From positions 1,003,960-1,067,959 of the forward strand of contig SCFE01000031.1 in assembly GCA_004352715.1 (NCBI GenBank): a DNA stretch of 64,000 nucleotides, given 5' to 3'. This DNA comes from Hofstenia miamia. Lineage: Eukaryota > Xenacoelomorpha > Acoela. The notes beneath the pieces were generated by a model. It was given only the letters and a program-made list of their open reading frames with translations, made no database searches and was not told the origin of the DNA. A program made the position numbers and the translations under genes. This document shows, one piece after another, positions 1 to 11,800 of this stretch. Within the stretch, counting starts at the first letter, position 1, and each line of letters starts with the position of its first letter.

Positions 1-11
1 ATGTTTTACTG
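1..11 (+). CDS. WDR48: WDR48 exon end (cut by window start)
   Basis: The first 11 bases read as the last two bases of a codon (probably GAT) followed by GTT TTA CTG. They are followed by the donor GTACGT at 12. This fits the human segment DVLK that directly precedes the next exon's ACKVED-like sequence, in phase 0. Confidence 0.6.
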
Positions 12-3000
12 GTACGTAATTATGATAAAGTTTTTTATGTGTTTTGATTTAAAATTTTAAATATTTCTAAATCCTTTGAGTGACTAAATACTAAGATCTT
101 AACATATTCAAATAGACCTTAGCGTGCTCTAATTATATTCATAGATTATTAAGGAAACAAAACTTTATATCATAAATTTAGGTTTCTTTGTCATTAAATT
201 ATTCAATTATTTAAAATTTAATGAAGTGAACATTTGTTCTTGTCAAAAGAACTCCAGATGCGAAGGTATGAATTTCACAGACAGATTTCATGGTTTGGCA
301 TTTGCAAGCAAACTAGTTGTTAGAGGTTATTCAAACTTTAATTGGCTCTTTTATTTTTATACCATTATTTTAGAAATGACTGCGAAATTATTATCAAATA
401 AACTATTGTAATATTATTACGTGTAGCAGTTTTAATACATGACTTCCCGTTTTTATTTTGATGTGGTCATTGTGAATATGAAACAAGCTATACCTACCTA
501 TATTTCTACTTAGGCAAAGAAAATTGACACCTATCCAAATGGCAATTTAGATGAAGTGGTAACTTCATTGACAAAGCCCATCTACGTGCCCAGTTGGTTT
601 ACAATCGACATTAAAATCGGGGTAAATATTTTCAGCTTAATACTTTTATGAAGTTTAAATTATTGGGTGAGGTAAATTTTCGTCCATTAATAAAATCACA
701 GTCCACACTCGATTTGATCAGTCTATAGTAGTGGCGGCCGAAGTTAGCTAATATTATGGGTAATACATATAACTTGCCCTTACTCCCGTAACCGAGCTTC
801 GTTCGTCGTCATTATTCAATAGCAGTGATGAAAGTTTAAATATAATTTAAACTTTTAAAAACCTTTAAACAGTGAAAGTCGTTAAATTTAAACAGTTTTA
901 AACTTTCAAACAGTAAGAATCGCCCAATTTAAACAGTTTTAATCTTTTAAACAGCAACAAAATCAGCACATTAAAATTCAGTATTGATCATAGAAAACAA
1001 TCTATAGTAGAATAAGTCTATCTTTGACACTTCATTTTTATATCCGGTTTTGTCGGCCATCCGTTAAAATTGCGGCTCTTGAAAAACTCCTTTCACAGTT
1101 AGCTGGTGATGGTAAAATTCCCAAAAGAGCGTGCGCTGCATCTCTCAATTTCGTAAAAGACGTATTCTGGGAAAAAAATTCAAATGCCGTCTTGTCCGGA
1201 ATGTTGATCTCTGAGTCGAACTTTTCGAATTCTTGAATCAGCGTGAAACTTTCTGCTTTGTCCATTCTCGGCTTCTTCTTGATGACCTCATCAAATTCTT
1301 NNNNNNNNNNNNNNNNNNNNNNNNNNNNNNNNNNNNNNNNNNNNNNNNNNNNNNNNNNNNNNNNNNNNNNNNNNNNNNNNNNNNNNNNNNNNNNNNNNNN
1401 NNNNNNNNNNNNNNNNNNNNNNNNNNNNNNNNNNNNNNNNNNNNNNNNNNNNNNNNNNNNNNNNNNNNNNNNNNNNNNNNNNNNNNNNNNNNNNNNNNNN
1501 NNNNNNNNNNNNNNNNNNNNNNNNNNNNNNNNNNNNNNNNNNNNNNNNNNNNNNNNNNNNNNNNNNNNNNNNNNNNNNNNNNNNNNNNNNNNNNNNNNNN
1601 NNNNNNNNNNNNNNNNNNNNNNNNNNNNNNNNNNNNNNNNNNNNNNNNNNNNNNNNNNNNNNNNNNNNNNNNNNNNNNNNNNNNNNNNNNNNNNNNNNNN
1701 NNNNNNNNNNNNNNNNNNNNNNNNNNNNNNNNNNNNNNNNNNNNNNNNNNNNNNNNNNNNNNNNNNNNNNNNNNNNNNNNNNNNNNNNNNNNNNNNNNNN
1801 NNNNNNNNNNNNNNNNNNNNNNNNNNNNNNNNNNNNNNNNNNNNNNNNNNNNNNNNNNNNNNNNNNNNNNNNNNNNNNNNNNNNNNNNNNNNNNNNNNNN
1901 NNNNNNNNNNNNNNNNNNNNNNNNNNNNNNNNNNNNNNNNNNNNNNNNNNNNNNNNNNNNNNNNNNNNNNNNNNNNNNNNNNNNNNNNNNNNNNNNNNNN
2001 NNNNNNNNNNNNNNNNNNNNNNNNNNNNNNNNNNNNNNNNNNNNNNNNNNNNNNNNNNNNNNNNNNNNNNNNNNNNNNNNNNNNNNNNNNNNNNNNNNNN
2101 NNNNNNNNNNNNNNNNNNNNNNNNNNNNNNNNNNNNNNNNNNNNNNNNNNNCCATAATATTCTGCTTGTTGGACCTCTTTGATTTTCGAGTTGCTGAGTT
2201 TGTCAATGTATTTTTCGATAGTTTTGTATGCTGGCAGCTTCCTTCTTTTAATGACGTTTTCGATAAATTTCTCTATTCTTGAGCATCGAAAAAAATTCAT
2301 AGGCAAAATTGTATGCGCGAATGACAAAGCAATTTCCTCCAGTAGACGCGCTTCTTGGGAGACAACATTGAATGAATCGGAAATTTGTAATTGGCGCTGG
2401 CTTGTAGATTCATTAATTTCCTTGTTTATTTCGGGATGACATCGAAGGAAGTGATCCTCTGAATGACTTATAAAGTTCGCGGCTTTAATCCCCGGCAGAC
2501 TTGAATTGCATTTTGTACAAGTATATGAGCTCTCACCGTCGCTGTTGGTTGAAAGAATAATGAATTTTTCGTAACGCAGCCGTTTTTCTGACTTGGTTCT
2601 ACCCATCTCATGTAAACGCTGACAAATTGAATGCTGTAGTAGCCGCACACGCACAGTGCTTTACTTGTCGTTTATCTTGCAAAGGCACAGTGTGGAACAA
2701 TGCGTTTGTCTGCCACTTGGCGTCCTTAATTTTCATTGGCTGTCCCTGAAATGCGGCATACATAAGATAACAAGCGAAACAAAAGAATAAACTTAAATTA
2801 AAAGAAAACCTGAACATTACGCTTTTCTATGAAAAATAGAAAAATAAACTTTTCTATGGAAAATAGAAATAGTTAACTTTTTCTATTTAAACGGCCGTTT
2901 AAACAGTACCGTTTAAATTATTTGCTTTTAATTTATACTTTGATTTAAACGGCCGTTTAAACGCTGTTTAAACAGTGAATTTAAACTATCAACACTGTTC

Positions 3001-5830
3001 AATAGTTATATTAAATATTAAAATATGAGAACGAAGATACGCTAGGAAGATTTTCTTTACAGTGATTGATATATTATTGATATATTATATATATATAAAC
3101 TATATTTTCAACTTTAAGTTTATGTTTAAAGGCTTTGGCTGTTCACCTCGAAGAACCTGAGGCGCTGATGGCATGGGTTGCAACCAAAGAATCTGGATTA
3201 ACAGAGATTGACACTAGCCATGGCAAAAATGAAAAAGGCAGCTTTTCATTTCTCATCATTAATAATATATTGGGGAAAAAACAATTTTATATTTTATTCA
3301 AAATGCATCTATAACCGGACTTTTGTACTTCATGAAATGATTTAGTTTCAGGTTTTTCTTAAATATGTTTGTCAGTAACAAATAGTCATTTTTGAATCTA
3401 AGTTTTTGTTGTTGGTTTTTCGCGTTTAATCTATCACTATATTGCGTGGACTTGCTTCCATTCATTCAAAAAAATTCAACAAAAATCTACTGTAGAATTC
3501 ACGAATGGTGTTGCCCTTGGATATCAGTAAAGAATGTTTTATTTTCAATTTTTTTAATAATATATCGTTTTAGTGAATTACGGTGCTCTTCTTTTAATTG
3601 CACTTCTAGAAAAGTGGCCGAAATGCATTCATCATTATGAGCGCTCAATTCAAGAACAAGAAGATGAGGTTTTTGGTTTGTTTTTAATCGTTTCTAAGTC
3701 GCTTATACTGTAATGTTAAGAGTTTTAGATATAACTATAGTTGTCAAAAACATAATAAAATTAGTGCAATTTTTTTTTAAAAATGAACAATTTTTATTCC
3801 TTCACCAGCTGAACTGTAGTTTTGATTTTGGGGAATATTATGCTGCGTATAGCAATCTTAGCAACCACAATACATTATATTTTTTCATTATTTAGGATTT
3901 TCGAATGAATTTGTCTGATTGTAGATGATTCAAATTTCTCAAAAGAGAAATTCTAGCGAAAACCTTCTTTTCTTATTCTTGTAGCAGTCAAAACCTCCAA
4001 AGTACAAAAGTTTCTTAGTTAATTAATTATTACAATTTTACAACATTACATGATTTCAATGTTGTGTTTTGTAGCGTGACTTATCTTTTTATTAGATTTC
4101 GCATTTTTTCTGCTGTTCTTTCAAATTTCAATAAATCTGCCACCAACGTGACTAAGAAACAATACTTTAAATGAAAGTGCGTTAGTTTTTGAATTGCAAA
4201 TCACTGCTATGATAATTTTTTAGTTGAATTGTTAACCATCCTTATTTTGTCTTTTGAATCTTTATAAAATGACTTCTGCTGAATAGTTTTATAATTTTTT
4301 CATTTTTTTTCCCCAATTATTTTTCGTGATTTCTATAACTAGATGTTGTTTAGAACAGTCAGAGTCTTCCATGCAAAGCAGACCCCCGAAAAAAGTCACA
4401 ATGACTTTAACTGGCAACAATTACTTCTCGGTGCCTGCAGACACACATGTCATTCTGAGTGAGGTGATTTATTTAAAATCTTTTTATTATTCAAATGAGA
4501 GGTGCAATCTGATCGAGAATTTCAAACCCGAAGCCTAACCGACCTAAAGTTGGGCCAAAATTTTCTTTTGAATCCGACTTTGAAAGAAAGTTACATGAAC
4601 AATTTTTGACAGAATATATTTTTGAAAATTAAGGATTCTATGTAAAAGATATTTAATTTTGATTGACCGCCCATGAGCATCATATTATATAATATGTGTA
4701 ATAAAGTTTATCATCAAAAACTGAACCCGAATTCCACCGTAGTTATTTTTTATCATCATTATTACTTTTTGTCTAAAAATCCCATTGTTGGACTTATTTT
4801 ACGAGCTTAGTCACCATCTTGATATATATTTAAATTTTTACATTTTAGTATCAGAACTTAATTTGCGTTAGTTTAGGCAGGTGGGAAGGCTCTTCAGCGT
4901 TTTCTGGTGAAAGAAGCTGCTAATGAGATTGAATCCAACATTCTCAATGAATTAATTCCACCTTGGATTTTGGAAGTTGTTGTAGAGGCATGATTTTTCC
5001 AGGAATTTGCGATTGATATAGAATTAATTGCCAAACGTATTATTAGAAGAATTCTCAATCCGCACAAATTTAAACAAAATTTAAACACTCCTTATGGTGG
5101 TTATTTTTACACCTAGTCGTTTATGAATTACATGTATTATTTGCGAGTACGAGGGATATCCAGGAAATTAGTCCCGTTAATGATTTTAGGGCAAATTAAA
5201 ACAGCTAATCCATTGTTAGTTATTTTATGCCTTCATCATATAAATTTCCGTCCAGGAATTCCTCTTTGGCATCTGGCAAGAATGTTTGAGCACTAGCTCG
5301 ACGTTTCGTTTTTTGTTCCTCTGTAGAAATCTTTGGAACCCATCGAAACTGAAATGCTTTAGGGGATGCTCTTTCAATCTTCAACATGAATTGATAAATA
5401 AAGTGTATTGGTGGTGCTTGAAATGCACGTTAACTAGAACATGAATATGAAATTAAGCATTGCCATAAATGATTGCTTTTATGTGTATAGATTTTCAGTG
5501 ATCTGACATATAATTATGCCAGTTAAAGAAATTTAATTGACAAATAGAAAAGGAACTTACTTTCTGGATTTCCCTCCTACTTTGTGGCTGAGTAAGAACA
5601 ACAACAACAATAATGTTGCTCTGTACTTGGTAAATTCGAAATTGGCATTCAGAGTGGACCCTTGAAATAATTGTCTAAGAATATTTACAAAATTAACAGA
5701 TTGAAATCTATCATATAGCAAAGTTTCAGGCAATTCTCCTAATTACAAAAATAAAATTTCTCCTCTGACAAATGGTCCTATAATTATTGAAACTCATACA
5801 GCAGTGACCGAATAATTACAGAGCGAACAA

Positions 5831-5873
<43 letters not shown>

Positions 5874-8800
5874 TTCTGCAAAAAAACATTACTTGTGGCT
5901 CTTGTTCGACAACATAATCCTAATAGTAATATGTAATCATCAGAGGCAAATTATTTGCAAATGTATTTCAATATATAAAAAATACAAATCAAGCCAGGTA
6001 AGTTTGTATGTTGGTGGTGAACGTATTGTGAAGTTGGTCGTATACTGCCGGTAAGTAAAATAAGAAAATTTTTACTTTACGGCAGTGTAAGGGGTCTTTA
6101 GTAAGGTTTCAAGTAGATAATTATACAAAAGATTCTGTTCGATTCGCGGCAGTGTACGTAAACTAAAGTAATGTAAGCAAAATTTATTTCAATTTGATAG
6201 TCGCCGAACATTTATTACACAAACAGGATATAAATTGAATCAATAATTACAAAAGAATTAATTACAACGGGCTTTTCTTTGTTGCTGTAAGTCATGCATT
6301 TGGGTAAACAAAGCTCAATTATGCGGCAACCAGTTGAAAATAAATCATTGTTTACTTTTTAATAAACCAATATTCTTCTTAATATCGAAATTTTCCAAAT
6401 AATCAAATGATTGCAGTCTTAGTATATATCACATTAATATTATAAAATTAATTTTGTTTGATTAAATTACACAATGACACTCGAAAATAAATCAGACCTA
6501 AATCAAAATATTTTTTAATATTTTTAATTTGCAATTTTCACTAATTACTTGGGTTTTATTTAAAATTTACATCCTTTACCCAATGGTGTTATTTTTCTTT
6601 AATTTCCTGCAGCATACGAGATCTTAAGTAAAGTAAAATCCAATTTAAAATTATCTGATTTATTTTACACTTTACTTTACGGCAGTGTACCACTAGGGTA
6701 AGATCAAAGAACTTCAAATTGCATAGTGCTTACATAATGTCGATTTGAACCTCAAAGCATTTAAAACAGGCTATCTACACTGTAATTTTGAGCTATGCTA
6801 ACATATTTAGGTGCCACAACAACTAACATAATATTTAGCAGCTCAAAATTTCCGGAAGGAATCGACCTCTAGTATTTTCACTATAAATGATTAATAATTA
6901 TCTAAACAAAATGAAAAGCAAAAAATTTCAAGAAAATTTCACGCCTGTGTTTGTACCGGAATATATAAGCCGCATCCGTCCTGCCACGGTAATGTTATTC
7001 TTCTCCACATTCGTTTCCATTCACTTAATAATATAAACTAGTCTCCTATTGTTGAATAATTTTTTAATGTTTTGCGCAATCGAAAAGTTCTCTTAATCCA
7101 GAACATATTGAGAAGTTTGCAGATATAATTATTAGACTAGGTGTATAAGGCGCAACCCAAATTTTAACCAAAATTTTAGGTTTACAGATGCAGGTTATAC
7201 TCGAGGATTTACGGTAATTACAACAGGTATTCCTTTGTTCCTGCAAATCATACAATTGGGAAAGCAATGTTTCATGATTTAAATAATTGGATTTTAGTGT
7301 CAACCCTGTGAAAAATTTTGACATTGCTTAATAATAGAGATGTGCGCCGTAGACATTTTTTTAAAACTTATGTATCGCAGCAACATCTTGTCACCGCCTG
7401 CCGTCGCAGAAATGCGAAATTCACCGCGATACTCCGTAATTTCTCGAAAGTTGCCGTGGTTACCGTTTTTATTTCGTTATATTGAAATATATTTAATATT
7501 TTAATTTTTCTTAAGTAGTTAATAACGGTATCTTCATATTAATTTTTCCTCAATTCACAATCTGCTTTTTTAAATCGACTCTACCACCACACCACGGTAT
7601 ACCGCAATGAACGTTTCCCTAACCGCATTGCGACATACCGCGGTATTCAGCGGTGTTGCTCATCGCGCACTTCTCTATTTAATAAGGTTGAATTGTGATT
7701 GATTGTAGTTAAGACGTGTTATTTCATGATTATTTCAAATAGATTTGCATTGATATTATAACTTCTTAATATCGAAATCTTACAGATAATCAAGTGATTA
7801 TAGTATTAGTATATATCACATTTATTTTATATCTAATTAAATTTTTTTGATTAAATTACACGGCACTCGTATGCATACATGTACAACTAAATTAAAATAT
7901 ATTCTAATATTTTTGAATTACAATTTTTCCTAATAAATTGGGTTTTATTTCATTATTTATTTCCGTTAAGCAATGGTCTTACTTTGCTTTTTCATTACGT
8001 TAGTGTTAACGCGTTTAGCATTAGCATGCTAGAGTCTTTAATTGTGTTTTATCCGTATAAGCTCGTATTTATCGTTTTCTAAAATTAGTTTTTTTCAATT
8101 CTAATTTCACTACCAATTATTAGAGGCTGTTCGTTGAAAACCGGTATAAGAAATATTGCTGCAAATATAGGTAATAATGACTTTATTTTTAAGTATTTGC
8201 AATAATGGATTTTAGTTTTTCCCTGTTTTGAGGATTAAAAATTCCATGTAATCAAGTTTATGCGAGGTACCCTTTACTTACATGTAAAATTCTCGGCTTA
8301 ATAAAAGAAGGCAAATTTATCAGCTATGGCATCTTTTCTAAACAAACACTTTTAAAATCGTGTAGAAAAATATTTCGCAAGAATTAAATTCAACCTGATG
8401 AATTTCTACGCATTCGAACAACTTATCTAGCCTCAAGGTCTCCATTTTGGGTACTTCAAGGCATTTTAGATTTAAGACGTAATTGACATTTCGATGGTTA
8501 CGAGAACTGTTGATTAAATTCTTTAATGTAATTTTTATATTTTCAATTACAAAATGTTGCGCAATCGTAACATGTATGTCAATGTTCGAAAAGACATTTA
8601 AAATTATTTTTAGATTAATTTTGTAGTTTAATAGCTGAAATGTAGCAGAACTTAATTTTTATTTTTTTAAGTATTGAGTTCGATTATTTTATTCAAATCG
8701 TGAAAATTGTATTTTAGAGGACGAATCCAAAATTCCACAAGCTTTCCTTTTACATTCTTTCGCATCAATCAAATTGTACAAAGCACAATTTCAAGCGGTA

Positions 8801-11800
8801 AGATATTTCATGAAAAATGTTCAATTTTAAGAACGAAAAAGACCATTTTGTTCAAGCAGACATCACATTAAATATAGTGTATTTTACAACGTCTGATTAT
8901 TGAATTAAATATCTATTTTAGATATCGTTTCGTGATACAGCTAAATAGTTTTTTTACTATGGATTCGAGTCAAACTGTATATCTAGATACCTTCTAATCT
9001 GCAAACGTTGTGTAGTCAAATCGCATCGCGAATATGCTAATATTAGGATTCTGGGGACTTAATATTTCAGTGGTACTGGAATTAACCATAAATTTAAACT
9101 GGTACTACGAATTACTCATTGATAATTCTTGTTCATAAATATGAGCCATCGGGGGCATGTGGAATCAGAAAATTTCATGGAACCGAGACCAATAATAATC
9201 TTGTCGCGAAGAATCCTAGATAGTATATAATAACTGTTATTTAGCAATATTTACTAGGGTAGTTATGTATTGCTCTCTCAAATGCTAGCTTGTGCCCGTG
9301 TACCTAAGATGTCTAGTTTATTTTTATAGTAACTATATTTTGTATTCATATGTTTGACGTAAATAAATTTAGATAGCTGAGAAAGGCATTGAAATTTCTC
9401 TTGAAAATATAAATTTTTATGCATTGACAAAAGAATTCGAATAAAAAATGCGGCGTAAATGTGTTTATTCATCATAGTTATGATTTTTATTTCAATTAAA
9501 GTATTTTTTTATTTGTAATAGAAGTGACTTGACTGTTGGCAGGAGCACATGTTGCCATAGTAGCTATCTTAAAAATGAAAGTTATAAGTAATGATGTGCA
9601 AAAAGGATGCTAGCTTTGTGTCTCATTGAGCTTTCTCTTAACATTGTTTGATAAAAATTTCCTGAATTTCCTGAAATTCTATTTGAATGGAATTGCATCG
9701 ACATGTTTTTGCAAAAAATTTTGCGTATTTCAATAGTGTTGTCGTAAAGTTTTTTAGCCGAGCGTTATGAAGTATCCAAGGAAAAATCAATGATTTCTCA
9801 TGCTGTTATTGCCTTTCAAAAGTAGGTTCTCACTTCCGCTCTTGGCATTGGTAGTCTATAAAAATGAACTTAATCTTTACTATTCATTACTCAAAGTTTT
9901 TAAACAAGTGACCTTGCTTAAGAAACTCTTGTTTTGTTTTATAGTTGAAGTAAACCTTATGCTAAGATCGTTTGAATTTTACCTCTTCTAATCTTTGAGT
10001 TATATTTAATTTTAGGATCCGTCCTTTGATGTGTTAATATTTTTACTTTTAAGGGAACGCCTTTCAGCGAACGATCTTCTACGTGTTAACAAAATCATCG
10101 AACATGTCTACATTCAAATCATCAATGCGCCGGTGATTGAGCCACCCTCTTCGTTGCAGGCCAACGGTTCTTGCGGGCAATCAGTTGGTTCCCGCAATTC
10201 CTCTTCCAAAAACGGTTCGCATGGTGAGAATAACACTGAAGATACTCTCGAGACCGCGCTCAAACAAATTCAGTTGTATTGCAACGACACTGTACGTATT
10301 TCATTAAAATATAAGTATTTACTAAAAGAATCTTACAACATCAATGTTCGCTCGAGAAATCTAGTCTGATTGAATGTATCGTTTATCCTTAGTGATTTAT
10401 GCTTTAATGGTTTTTATACTGATTTTTAGTATTATACATATTTAAAATGTGACAAAAATTGAAATGTTTCATTTTGGCCATTTTTTTCAATTTTGACTTT
10501 GTATACTAATACAACCTGTTACGGTATTTTGTAGTATCCCATCATTGATTCATTAACCCAAAGACTTCTTGGTTCCGTTTTCGATCATGCCCATCACACT
10601 ATGTTCACAAATCATCACTGTTCGCAACCCTTAGATAGCAAGCTATATTGCAAAGTAACTTTTTCACATGTTTCTGTCAATCGCCTTTTTTGCTTTGATC
10701 TGTCAATAGACTAAGCACTTGTTCATGACATGAACCCGTATGCTCCCAATTATCACCAGTAGCAAGTAGCGCTTTAATTGTTCTTGTGAATAGGCCTTGC
10801 AAGATAGTGTCATCATAATCAATTGGATTTTTGTCATTTAATCATTTTACACATATCTACACATTTAAATTTTAATATTCTAATTTTTTATTTTCTGCTC
10901 AAATTCTTGAAACTATTAAATCTGATGTTTTAAAGTTGTTTTTCATGCGATTTTGCAATTTACTTTAGTTTTCTATATTCTATCAGATCATTCCAAACAT
11001 GAAAATGGTCTGTTTCTTCCTAAATTATTTTGAATGGTTCTCACTATGATAGCCCTTCCGCTTTCCTGCAGAACGAAAAAAAGTCTTAGTTTTCTTCCAA
11101 ATTTCAAAATTTGACAGCAATTGAACATTTGGAGGACTATATTCCTGGTTGCCAGAATCTAATCAAAGTAAAGGTTACAAGTACATATTTTTTCTTATTG
11201 GAAGTACAAGCTCTTGTCACATTTTGAAATTTGTATATCCAGTGGTGAGAACACATAGATAAATCATACCCAATGTCTCATGTTCTATCATAGACACTTC
11301 GCTGTTAGCAAACATGTCTGAATAATTCTCTCGATGTTTTTGCATTATCCAATGCTTCGGCGGAAATATTTTGTTGGATTTCCCACTTTGACATTGGAAA
11401 TTAACCTAACATCAATTTGAGGCAAAGCAATTTCATGGAATTGAGGAGACAACATCAGTTTAAATGATTAAACAAGTATTCTAATGTGTTTTTCTGCTAT
11501 AAGGCCCATTTTCATCAAAATGAAAGTTAGGCCATTATGATTCTCAGCTCCTATTTGTTGATAGATTGAGATTATTGTTATCTGTGTCCCATAAAACCCT
11601 ATTTTTAGCAAATTTTCTGCTACATAGATGCTATTGAAGGTTAATTTGCAATTTAACGAGAAATTCATTAAATGTAATAGTCAAAAATGAAACATTAAGA
11701 AATCCATCTATAGTACATCCACAAGTAAGACTTATATGAAGTTCATTGCGTGTATCTTTCTTGAGCATATTATGTCTTAGTATTCAAAATGTCAACATTG

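Larger units (their letters stand above)
823..2997 (-). mobile_element. Full-length hAT DNA transposon inside WDR48 intron
   Basis: The ends are inverted: CAGTGATGAAAGTTTAAAT at 823-841, and the complement of the right end reads CAGTGTTGATAGTTTAAAT (2979-2997). The element is flanked by a perfect 8-bp duplication, TTCAATAG, at 815-822 and 2998-3005, which fits the hAT rule nTnnnnAn. The CAGTG start fits the hAT YARNG end motif. Both subterminal regions carry many TTTAAACAGT-like repeats, typical of transposase binding sites in hAT elements. The transposase is encoded on the - strand. An 851-base run of N removes the catalytic core from view. The host intron is otherwise ordinary, so the insertion probably splices out with it. 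Confidence 0.93.

Noticed and set aside
1233-2282. + strand and second - strand frames spanning the N run at 1301-2151
   Set aside because: They consist almost wholly of unknown bases; only the - strand frame has recognisable hAT domains on both sides.
3669-3675. GT at 3669 as donor of the WDR48 exon ending QEDE
   Set aside because: It would put the next exon out of frame by one base; the GT at 3676 restores the frame.
4993-5088. Exon beginning GAATTTGCG after a CCAG close to the WDR48 exon at 4877
   Set aside because: The intron would be under 20 bp and the translation does not match the expected KNMPKF region, which is found at 8718 instead.
10016-10053. Longer WDR48 exon starting at the TTTAG acceptor at 10015 (adds [12 protein letters not shown])
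   Set aside because: Wrong phase with the preceding exon and no match to WDR48; the acceptor at 10053 fits phase and alignment exactly.
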